Of a stretch of DNA of 64,000 nt, positions 57,874 to 64,000 are shown one piece after another; the stretch's first letter is position 1, and each line of letters opens with the position of its first letter. The DNA comes from JBBQED01 sp038320345 (GTDB taxonomy: Bacteria; Bacteroidota; Bacteroidia; AKYH767-A; OLB10), in NCBI GenBank assembly GCA_038320345.1, contig JBBQED010000014.1, positions 12,747 to 76,746 of the forward strand. The letters are read 5' to 3'. The notes under the pieces are model-generated. The model was not told the origin of the DNA, searched no databases, and saw only the letters and a program-made list of their open reading frames with translations. Made by a program: the position numbers and the translations under genes.

Positions 57874-58236
57874 ATGTACACGTTAATTATCGTCCTCCTC
57901 ATTATTGTAAGTATCCTGCTTGGTTTAATCGTGCTGGTACAGAATTCAAAAGGCGGTGGATTAGCTTCCGGTCTTTCAGCATCTAATCAGGTGATGGGAG
58001 TGCGTAAAACTAACGATGTCCTTGAAAAATTAACATGGGGATTTGCGATCACTTTGATAGTTCTTTCATTGGCTGCAAACCTTGTTTTACCAAAAAGTAA
58101 TGGTACGAAAGGTGGTCAATCTAAAATCCAGAATCAGATCGAAAATACTGCTGCACCAGCAGCTCCTCAAGCTCCGGCTCCAGGGGCAGGTCAGGCTCAG
58201 CCAGCTGGTCAGCCCGCAGGTCAGCCCGCAAAATAA
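57874..58236 (+). CDS. secG: Preprotein translocase subunit SecG
   Basis: A 120-residue SecG with two membrane helices (MYTLIIVLLIIVSILLGLIV and TWGFAITLIVLSLAANLVL) joined by the typical QNSKGGGLASGLSASNQVMG loop. It supports SecYE-mediated export. The C-terminal tail is Ala, Pro, Gln and Gly rich, common in Bacteroidetes SecG. Seven bases after the TPR gene; a terminator follows. Confidence 0.94.
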   Translation: MYTLIIVLLIIVSILLGLIVLVQNSKGGGLASGLSASNQVMGVRKTNDVLEKLTWGFAITLIVLSLAANLVLPKSNGTKGGQSKIQNQIENTAAPAAPQAPAPGAGQAQPAGQPAGQPAK

Positions 58237-58266
58237 TCATGACAGATTGACCAAAAATCTGCCATC

Positions 58267-58314
58267 AAAAATGCTGTCAGGATTCTCCTTTAGGAAAATT
58301 TGACAGCATTTTTT
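58267..58314 (+). terminator. Terminator of the miaB-secG operon
   Basis: A 13-base-pair perfect stem (58267-58279 with 58301-58313, core ATGCTGTCA / TGACAGCAT) around a 21-base loop, ending in six T residues. It separates the operon from groES-groEL. Confidence 0.85.
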
Positions 58315-58417
58315 AATTCAGGGCAATTGGCACAATCCATGACATAGTCCTTTCGGAAATGAAGATTTCCTAATTAACCTATTATCAAATCCAAAATCTT
58401 AAAAATTTTAAATAACA

Positions 58418-58708
58418 ATGAGCAAGGTGAACATTAAACCGATTGCAGGAACTCAGAACAGAGTTGTTGTTTTAGCAGATCCAGCAGAAACAATTACACC
58501 AGGAGGAATTATTATTCCGGATACAGCACAAGAAAAACCGCAAAAAGGCACCATTATTTCCGTCAGTGAAATTGATGAAAAGGGGAATAAACCTACAGTG
58601 AAACTCGGTGACAAAGTACTTTACGGTAAATATGCAGGCACTGAAGTAAATGTTGAAGGCACTGATTACTTAATCATGCGTGAAGTAGACATTTTCGCAG
58701 TAATCTAA
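58418..58708 (+). CDS. groS: Co-chaperonin GroES
   Basis: A 96-residue GroES, the lid of the GroEL chamber. The family start NIKPIAGTQNRVVVLADPAE, mobile loop region ETITPGGIIIPDTAQEKPQ and GDKVLYGKYAGTEV are all present. No CIRCE element (the HrcA operator) was found in the 100 bases upstream. Followed after 56 bases by groEL. Confidence 0.95.
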   Translation: MSKVNIKPIAGTQNRVVVLADPAETITPGGIIIPDTAQEKPQKGTIISVSEIDEKGNKPTVKLGDKVLYGKYAGTEVNVEGTDYLIMREVDIFAVI

Positions 58709-58764
58709 GCAACCATTTTTATTTCACTTTAATTATTAAAACCTTAAAAAGAATAAATCATATC

Positions 58765-60393
58765 ATGGCAAAAGACATCACCTTTAACCTTGAAGCACGT
58801 GACGCCCTGAAACGCGGAGTAGATGCTTTGGCGAATGCAGTGAAAGTTACACTTGGTCCTAAAGGACGCAATGTAATTATAGACAAAAAATATGGTGCCC
58901 CTTCTATCACGAAAGATGGTGTAACAGTTGCGAAAGAAATCGAACTGAAACATCCTATCGAAAATATGGGTGCTCAAATGGTGAAAGAAGTAGCTTCTAA
59001 AACTGCTGATGTTGCAGGTGACGGAACTACAACTGCTACCGTATTAGCGCAGGCAATTGTTACTGCAGGTTTGAAAAATGTAGCTGCAGGTGCAAATCCA
59101 ATGGATCTCAAACGTGGTATCGACAAAGCTGTTAGCAGTGTAATCGACAGCCTCAAAAAAATGAGCAAAACTGTTGGTGATGACAGTACAAAAATCCAAC
59201 AAATTGCTACCATTTCAGCGAATAACGATGGTATTATAGGAGAACTCATTGCTCAAGCAATGAAAGAAATTACTATTAAAGGAGTCATTACTGTAGAAGA
59301 AGCAAAGGGCACAGAAACAACAGTTTCAGTTGTTAGTGGTATGCAATTCGATCGCGGTTATATCAGTCCTTACTTCGTAACCAATCCTGATAAAATGGAA
59401 ACGGTTATGGAAAATCCATATATCCTGCTTTACGACAAGAAGATCAGCAACATGAAAGAATTGTTGCCGATCCTCGAGAAAGTTGTTCAAACTGGTCGTC
59501 CTTTATTAATCATCGCTGAAGATATTGACGGAGAAGCATTAGCAACTCTTGTTGTAAATAAATTACGTGGTTCTTTAAAGATTGCTGCAGTAAAATCACC
59601 TGGATTCGGAGATCGTCGTAAAGCGATGATGGAAGATATCGCAGCTTTGACAGGAGGAACATTAATAAGTGAAGAACAAGGATTTAAATTAGATGGTGCT
59701 GAACTAGATTCATTAGGTCGTGCAGAAAAAGTTACTATAGACAAAGACAATACGACAATTGTTAATGGTGCAGGCAAAAAAGATGATATCAGTAATCGTG
59801 TAGGTCAGATTAATGCACAAATTGAAACTACTACTTCAGATTACGATAAAGAAAAATTACAGGAACGTCTGGCTAAATTAGCCGGCGGTGTTGCTGTTAT
59901 TTATGTAGGTGCTGCTACAGAAGTAGAAATGAAAGAGAAGAAAGATCGTGTTGACGATGCTTTACATGCTACTCGTGCTGCTGTTGAAGAAGGCGTAGTA
60001 CCTGGAGGTGGAGTTGCTTATATCCGTTGTATCCCTGCTTTAGACAAACTGAAAGGTGTGAATGAAGATGAGCAAACTGGTATCGCAATCGTTAAACGTG
60101 CACTTGAAGAACCACTTCGTCAGATTGTTGCTAACGCAGGAATCGAAGGTTCTATCGTTGTACAAAAAGTGAAAGAAGGAAAAGATGATTTCGGTTACAA
60201 TGCTCGTACTGATGTATATGAAAATATGCTCGCTGCTGGTGTAATTGATCCTACTAAAGTGGGTCGTGTAGCACTTGAAAATGCGGCTTCTATCGCAGCA
60301 ATGTTACTGACTACTGAATGTGTTCTTTCTGATATTAAAGAAGACAAACCGGCAATGCCAGCAATGCCAGGTGGAATGGATGGTATGTACTAA
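58765..60393 (+). CDS. groL: Chaperonin GroEL
   Basis: A 542-residue GroEL. The ATP site GDGTTTATVLAQAIV, the N-terminal KVTLGPKGRNVIIDKKYG, and the methionine/glycine-rich tail (MPAMPGGMDGMY) are present, and length is normal. It folds proteins in the cytoplasm with GroES. Closed by a strong terminator 20 bases downstream. Confidence 0.97.
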   Translation: MAKDITFNLEARDALKRGVDALANAVKVTLGPKGRNVIIDKKYGAPSITKDGVTVAKEIELKHPIENMGAQMVKEVASKTADVAGDGTTTATVLAQAIVTAGLKNVAAGANPMDLKRGIDKAVSSVIDSLKKMSKTVGDDSTKIQQIATISANNDGIIGELIAQAMKEITIKGVITVEEAKGTETTVSVVSGMQFDRGYISPYFVTNPDKMETVMENPYILLYDKKISNMKELLPILEKVVQTGRPLLIIAEDIDGEALATLVVNKLRGSLKIAAVKSPGFGDRRKAMMEDIAALTGGTLISEEQGFKLDGAELDSLGRAEKVTIDKDNTTIVNGAGKKDDISNRVGQINAQIETTTSDYDKEKLQERLAKLAGGVAVIYVGAATEVEMKEKKDRVDDALHATRAAVEEGVVPGGGVAYIRCIPALDKLKGVNEDEQTGIAIVKRALEEPLRQIVANAGIEGSIVVQKVKEGKDDFGYNARTDVYENMLAAGVIDPTKVGRVALENAASIAAMLLTTECVLSDIKEDKPAMPAMPGGMDGMY

Positions 60394-60412
60394 GCCATTT
60401 AATAATTACTAG

Positions 60413-60450
60413 AAAAGGCTGTTTCACGCAAGTGAGACAGCCTTTTTTTT
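60413..60450 (+). terminator. Terminator of groES-groEL
   Basis: AAGGCTGTTTCAC (60415-60427) pairs with GTGAGACAGCCTT (60432-60444), one G-T pair, around the tetraloop GCAA, followed by a run of eight T residues. Confidence 0.92.
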
Positions 60451-60602
60451 GTGACGCATAATTTTAAAGGAACGAGAAATAAAAAAGTTTTCATCAACGA
60501 ATGATATCATTTGACTTCGTGAAATATACTTTGCAGCGAGAGAATTCACTTGCTTTAAAATGTTCAATCCTTCATGAACTGAAATTCAATTTGAACTTCT
60601 CA

Positions 60603-61214
60603 TTATCTTCTGATCACCTTCTTACCTACGAAAATAAACACGGTTGCCATCATACTAAATAGAACTAATAGTAATGCAGCGTTGAGAAGTGTGTGGGTAA
60701 GTCCTAATGAATTTACATCAACAAATGGATATGGATAATATCCAGAAAAACTACCTCTGATGAGAATACCTACCAAGTAAACCAATGGGTAAACACTCCA
60801 CAAAAGAATTTTCGAATATTGAATAGCTATGCTCGTTTCATAGAGCGCCCAAAAGACGATGACCAATAATGGAATTATGGTATGCAACAATTCATCTACA
60901 ATCATTTGAATTCCCTGTGGCTCCCAGACTTGGCGCAATACCACCTGATAAACTAAGCCTACCAAAGTGATATAAACAGTAATGGCAGTCAGCAATCCAG
61001 GATTAGATTTAATAAAATACGGGATGTGCTTCGAGAAAAAAAGTACGGTAAAATAAACAGCTACCAATGCATTCGTCAATATTGTGAAATAACTGAAAAA
61101 GCGAATCGTAGATTCCATCACTGGCACAGTACGATTATCAATGAGCAGTACATACTGTGTGATCACAGCAATCCAACCCAGCAAGGCGAGTAAAGCAGAT
61201 ACGTTTTTTGTCAT
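60603..61214 (-). CDS. Pr6Pr-family membrane protein
   Basis: A 203-residue integral membrane protein with six predicted helices, matching the Pr6Pr (FAR-17a/AIG1-like) type: FFSYFTILTNALVAVYF, VYQVVLRQVWEPQG, VDELLHTIIPLLVIVFW, GSFSGYYPYPFVDV. Eukaryotic AIG1/ADTRP relatives hydrolyse fatty-acid esters of hydroxy fatty acids; no bacterial role is known to me. The frame is open 19 codons upstream, but MTKNVSALLALLGWIAV at 61214 is a normal start. Confidence 0.8.
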   Translation of the reverse strand: MTKNVSALLALLGWIAVITQYVLLIDNRTVPVMESTIRFFSYFTILTNALVAVYFTVLFFSKHIPYFIKSNPGLLTAITVYITLVGLVYQVVLRQVWEPQGIQMIVDELLHTIIPLLVIVFWALYETSIAIQYSKILLWSVYPLVYLVGILIRGSFSGYYPYPFVDVNSLGLTHTLLNAALLLVLFSMMATVFIFVGKKVIRR

Positions 61215-61316
61215 GTTATGAACTGTAAATTTCTCCGAACAATAAGTAAATTTAGGAAAAACAAATTTCACTTAGACCTACTTATAAAAAGTGGTATTAA
61301 AATTTAAGCGCGCAAA

Positions 61317-61721
61317 TTATTTCTCCTTCCTGAAATAAAACATCAGCATCCCACTTTGTAAGGGAACCGAATCCAATGGGCTAAACTGAGCATTTAAAGC
61401 GGCTGTCTTTGCTTTGCTAAAAAGCGTTGAATCCATAGTGGTGGATCCACGGGCAGGACCGGTAGCAGCAGTAACTTTTCCAGCTGCATTTACAGAGATT
61501 GCTACCACCACTGTAGCGGCAAATGACGAAAGACTATCTGCAAAAGGATTATTCAATAATTTTCGTCCGGGGAGTCGGAACTTCTCAGGGCCAAATCCCG
61601 AAACCGAATTATAACTTTCGCCCTTATATCCCCTATGCTGTTCCAGTTTGCCGGAAGTATCAGTTTGGGCAAATGTGTTGGTAGCTACAAATAATAGTAC
61701 ACCAAGTATAAATAGTTTCAT
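61317..61721 (-). CDS. Periplasmic protein with TonB-C-terminal-like domain
   Basis: A 134-residue exported protein (signal MKLFILGVLLFVATNTFA). The C-terminal part, VVVAISVNAAGKVTAATG then GSTTMDSTLFSKAKTAALNA and SGMLMFYFRK, follows the beta-alpha-beta pattern of the TonB C-terminal domain as found in many Bacteroidetes proteins, but there is no membrane anchor or Pro-rich spacer, so it is not a TonB energy transducer. Role unknown. Start at 61721 chosen over a longer frame from 61751. Confidence 0.7.
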   Translation of the reverse strand: MKLFILGVLLFVATNTFAQTDTSGKLEQHRGYKGESYNSVSGFGPEKFRLPGRKLLNNPFADSLSSFAATVVVAISVNAAGKVTAATGPARGSTTMDSTLFSKAKTAALNAQFSPLDSVPLQSGMLMFYFRKEK

Positions 61722-61779
61722 CGTGTGAGTTTGTTCTAAATGGATATGCATTTCTTAAAGTGTACGATACTATGTGCCT

Positions 61780-61827
61780 AACAAGATTGAGGCGGAATTA
61801 AAAATTTAATTCCGCCTCAATCTTGTT
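61780..61827. repeat. Perfect 48-base palindrome (23-base arms)
   Basis: 61780-61802 and 61805-61827 are perfect inverted copies (arm core GATTGAGGCGGAATTAAA) with only two bases between them. It starts three bases after the stop of the PepSY-like gene on the minus strand, so in RNA it would make a very stable hairpin at the 3' end of that transcript, a likely terminator or stabiliser, though no long T run follows. Confidence 0.9.
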
Positions 61828-61830
61828 GAA

Positions 61831-62295
61831 TTAATCCTTTTTCTCTTCTTCAGTCTTGGTTTTACTAATTACTTTTCCATCAGGACTAAATAAGATGTCG
61901 AAGGTATCTTCTCCTTTTTCAACTTCGGCTTCATAGCAATTACCTTTATCAACAAGCATGAGTTTACTGGCTTCATTAATTTTATAGCCTACAAACTCAT
62001 TTTTGAGTGACTCCTGAACAGCGGATGGTAATTCTGAAATTTTAATTTCCGTTTCAGTTTCTAACCATTTTCCGGACTCATCAAAATTTGCTGAGGTCTC
62101 CACTCCGTTCATTTTGAAACCCGCTTCATACTCCTTCGTGTTTTCTATTTCCCATTCTACTTTTGATACAGTAGGAAATTTGGTTTTAAAAGCAGTTAAT
62201 ACACTTGCTGGCACTTTGGATGCCGATACTTTTTGAGCGCTGGCAGTGATGTTTAAAAACATCAGGAATGCTACAACTAGCATTAAATTTTTCAT
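61831..62295 (-). CDS. Periplasmic PepSY-like protein
   Basis: A 154-residue exported protein (signal MKNLMLVVAFLMFLNITASA) with two PepSY-like/BLIP-like units: VLTAFKTKFPTVSKVEWEIE … YEAGFKMNGVETSANFDESGKWLETE, and VQESLKNEFVGYKINEASKL … YEAEVEKGEDTFDILFSPDGKVI. This is the family of small Bacteroidetes periplasmic proteins often called PepSY-like or DUF2874; function is not settled. The Lys/Glu-rich tail ends right before the long palindrome. Confidence 0.85.
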   Translation of the reverse strand: MKNLMLVVAFLMFLNITASAQKVSASKVPASVLTAFKTKFPTVSKVEWEIENTKEYEAGFKMNGVETSANFDESGKWLETETEIKISELPSAVQESLKNEFVGYKINEASKLMLVDKGNCYEAEVEKGEDTFDILFSPDGKVISKTKTEEEKKD

Positions 62296-62362
62296 TTTTT
62301 TTAGTTTTAAATTTTTGATATAATGATGGGTTTCACTTCTTATTGAAATGAAATAAAAATAA

Positions 62363-62770
62363 TTAACTTATCGCTAAAGTTATCGGAGGACGAAAAGTAA
62401 AAGAATTATACTCAGATGCGTAAAAACTCTGAATAAAATTTGAAAAATGAAATTGTACAAATGGAGCGACAAGGGATAATGTTGATGTCGGATGAAAGAA
62501 AACAACAACTTGTCCTACAAGATGGTGGTAATGAACTGGTGTATGTGGTTTTTGTTCATCTCCATTATCATGCGCATCTAATATCCCATCTATATTTATA
62601 AGATGGTCAGTGATAAAATCTAAGGGAGTCATATCCTTATCTTCCGTCGCTTTACAATGTTGATACATTTGAGTCAAGCTCGATAAAGCAGAGAAGTCAC
62701 CTTGAGGTAAACATAAAGTCCCAAAAGTAAAATAAGCAACAACGAAGAATGATAGGAGTGATTTTAACAT
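62363..62770 (-). CDS. Small exported His-rich protein, unknown function
   Basis: A 135-residue protein with an N-terminal hydrophobic segment (LLSFFVVAYFTFGTLCLP) and the patterns QMYQHCKATEDKDMTPLDF, DAHDNGDEQKPHTP, VHYHHLVGQ and FTFRPP. I recall similar proteins at the head of heavy-metal efflux loci of Bacteroidetes, where the His cluster could bind metal, but no efflux genes are in this window. Cytoplasmic-membrane or periplasmic location is inferred. Repeat copy B lies about 80 bases upstream. Confidence 0.6.
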   Translation of the reverse strand: MLKSLLSFFVVAYFTFGTLCLPQGDFSALSSLTQMYQHCKATEDKDMTPLDFITDHLINIDGILDAHDNGDEQKPHTPVHYHHLVGQVVVFFHPTSTLSLVAPFVQFHFSNFIQSFYASEYNSFTFRPPITLAIS

Positions 62771-62847
62771 GGTTGACTTAACGGTAAATGTATGACTATA
62801 TTACACATCCCTAGGAAGGTTGAAAAATACAATTGATTCTCAAGAGA

Positions 62848-62974
62848 TTTGCGGCAGGGATAGCAGAGGAAATCCTTTTTGGAGCAGGCGACGGATGCAA
62901 CCGGTGCCTGCTGTAAAAAGATTGGAACGGATAGCCCGGTGCCCTGACGCGCTTCGCGGTCAGGACAGCCGCCC
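62848..62974 (+). ncRNA. Dispersed structured repeat element, copy B (candidate RNA)
   Basis: Second copy of the element at 5271-5434, in the opposite orientation. Visible helices are the closing stem GCGGC (62851-62855) with GCCGC (62968-62972); AATCCTTTTT (62871-62880) with AAAAAGATT (62915-62923); an inner hairpin AGCAGGC (62883-62889) with GCCTGCT (62906-62912); and a 3' hairpin CCTGACGCG (62943-62951) with CGCGGTCAGG (62955-62964, one bulge). The inner hairpin replaces a longer unrelated insert of copy A. No open frame is conserved between copies. It could be a small RNA or a mobile palindromic element. Confidence 0.6.
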
Positions 62975-63080
62975 AAAAGAAAATTCAGTATAATACCTGC
63001 AATTTTTATTGTTAGTGAATCTTCTACATGAAAAAATTCTTGTCTAACATTAAAAAATATATTTATTGCTGAATATATAA

Positions 63081-63293
63081 TTAATATTTAATCCAACCCA
63101 TAAAAATCGCAAGAATCAAAATAGCATCGAACACAATTCCGATCGTTACTAAAATTATAATGCGCTGGATGGGCTGACCAAGGACTATCATTCCAGGATC
63201 TTCTTTCTGTTTGCCTTTGAGCATAAAAAGAATATAAACCATTACGAGCACCCCAATGAGGTAACTTATAATCCCTCCTATTTGATCAGTCAT
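63081..63293 (-). CDS. Small membrane protein, two helices
   Basis: A 70-residue protein with two hydrophobic helices (IGGIISYLIGVLVMVYILFM and IIILVTIGIVFDAILILAIF) joined by a polar loop (KGKQKEDPGMIVLGQP). No family recognised. It lies 28 bases downstream of the sortilin-like gene on the same strand, probably co-transcribed with it. Confidence 0.7.
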   Translation of the reverse strand: MTDQIGGIISYLIGVLVMVYILFMLKGKQKEDPGMIVLGQPIQRIIILVTIGIVFDAILILAIFMGWIKY

Positions 63294-63321
63294 GATAATG
63301 CTTTAACATTTTTATTTCAAA

Positions 63322-64000
63322 CTACTTCTTTTCTCCACTGAGCAAATACAATTTTTTATCTTCAATAAACTTATTGACTATTGGAAGTTGCGTTGCAATG
63401 ACAGTATTCAGTCGGCTGAGTTGCACATCTGCCTTTGCAGCAAGTACATTAAAAACCTCGTACATAGACAAAGTAGGTTTACTATCTGCAGCAGAAACAA
63501 TACTGTTGAGACTTGCAATTTTATCATCGAGCCCATTAGGGAAATTAAACAGATCATAATTGGTAACCGCCTTAGGTTGGGTAAGCTCTTCTTCCACTTT
63601 TTTAAGCGAGTCGAGGAATGGTCGAATCACTTTTTTAATTTCACGTGCAAGGGTACTATCTTTAACGCTTTCAAGAGGGCGATTCACTTGCTTAGTCAAT
63701 AAACGTATTTTATTTATTCCTTCATGCACTTCACTAAGCTTATGATTAATTTTTAGCATCAAATCAAATTGCGCTTGAAGATCAGCATCGCTAGCATCAA
63801 TGCGTGGATCTTTTGTAATTTGAAAACTACGCGTTGCCAATAAGGAATCGTTCTGAAATATTTTCACAGAATAATTTCCCGGAGGAGCAATAGGACCAAT
63901 TATTCCCCCATCCAACTTCGCTTTATTTCCTTCCTCAATATTTTTTGCATCTGGATAACGCAGATCCCAAACGAAAACATTCATGCCCGTATCTACCGGA
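63322..64000 (-). CDS. Sortilin/Vps10-like propeller protein, C-terminal part (cut by window)
   Basis: At least 225 codons, running off the right edge; the codons before the internal ATG at 63984 are in frame and complete the family motif (GMNVFVWDLRYPDA). This, with GIIGPIAPPGNYSVKIF and TKDPRIDASDADLQAQFDL, is the C-terminal region of the large bacterial 'sortilin/Vps10-like glycosyl hydrolase' proteins, whose missing N-terminal part is a BNR-type beta-propeller of 600-800 residues. Such proteins are exported; their substrate is not known. The end is helical (LSRLNTVIATQLPIVN). Confidence 0.8.
   Translation of the reverse strand, partial: PVDTGMNVFVWDLRYPDAKNIEEGNKAKLDGGIIGPIAPPGNYSVKIFQNDSLLATRSFQITKDPRIDASDADLQAQFDLMLKINHKLSEVHEGINKIRLLTKQVNRPLESVKDSTLAREIKKVIRPFLDSLKKVEEELTQPKAVTNYDLFNFPNGLDDKIASLNSIVSAADSKPTLSMYEVFNVLAAKADVQLSRLNTVIATQLPIVNKFIEDKKLYLLSGEKK

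Noticed and set aside
58321..58360. Sigma-54-like promoter upstream of groES (TTGGCAC at 58327)
   Set aside because: The -12 part reads GA where GC is almost invariant; match to the consensus too weak despite the nearby RpoN activator.
58315..58417. CIRCE operator before groES
   Set aside because: I looked for TTAGCACTC-N9-GAGTGCTAA and found nothing close.
62764..62976. 70-codon minus-strand frame
   Set aside because: It lies mostly on repeat copy B and overlaps the start of the exported His-rich protein; not protein-like.

Overview
The window is bacterial, AT-rich chromosomal DNA from a member of the Bacteroidota. The evidence is a complete type IX secretion / gliding core (porP-gldK-gldL-gldM-gldN), two giant secreted proteins ending in gliding-motility C-terminal domains, a SprB-repeat adhesin followed by PorP/SprF- and PorE-like genes, and promoters of the Bacteroidetes form (TTG, about 19 bases, TAnnTTTG). 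I cannot name a genus. No tRNA, rRNA, CRISPR array, insertion sequence or prophage was recognised.

Layout. 1-11 kb is accessory in character: a 1670-residue T9SS-type surface protein, a structured repeat element, a lipoprotein hydrolase, two tandem SRPBCC genes divergent from a GlxA-type AraC regulator, and a truncated plus a frameshifted copy of one T9SS cargo gene. 10.8-13.5 kb holds another SRPBCC protein, a stand-alone copy of the N-terminal domain of Bacteroidetes RluA-type proteins, a small secreted protein and a methyltransferase. 13.6-18.4 kb is nuoABCDEF on the minus strand, without the rest of complex I. 18.7-29.7 kb holds a lipoprotein, a TPR histidine kinase, the carotenoid operon crtI-crtB-crtY(cd), a NarL-type response regulator with a propeller-type sensor kinase, and a lone receiver protein.

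30-41 kb is the adhesin module: a 2621-residue protein with 26 SprB repeats of about 76 residues, a PorP/SprF paralogue and a four-domain OmpA protein like PorE, closed by a terminator. A PAP2 phosphatase follows. 42-52 kb on the minus strand holds topA, an arginase-fold protein with altered metal ligands, porP and gldKLMN with a terminator. 52.5-58.3 kb is miaB, an RpoN-type activator, lptE, a TPR-ended Glu/Pro-rich protein and secG, with a clear promoter/operator and a terminator. groES-groEL follow with their own terminator. The last 4 kb holds small membrane or periplasmic proteins on the minus strand and the C-terminal part of a sortilin/Vps10-like protein cut by the window edge.

Together much of the window serves the cell envelope: T9SS machine, T9SS cargo, outer-membrane biogenesis (LptE) and protein export (SecG). 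The most interesting unexplained item is a dispersed element present in two inverted copies (5271-5434 and 62848-62974). Its short conserved blocks pair with each other around variable loops, which suggests a structured RNA rather than a transposon.
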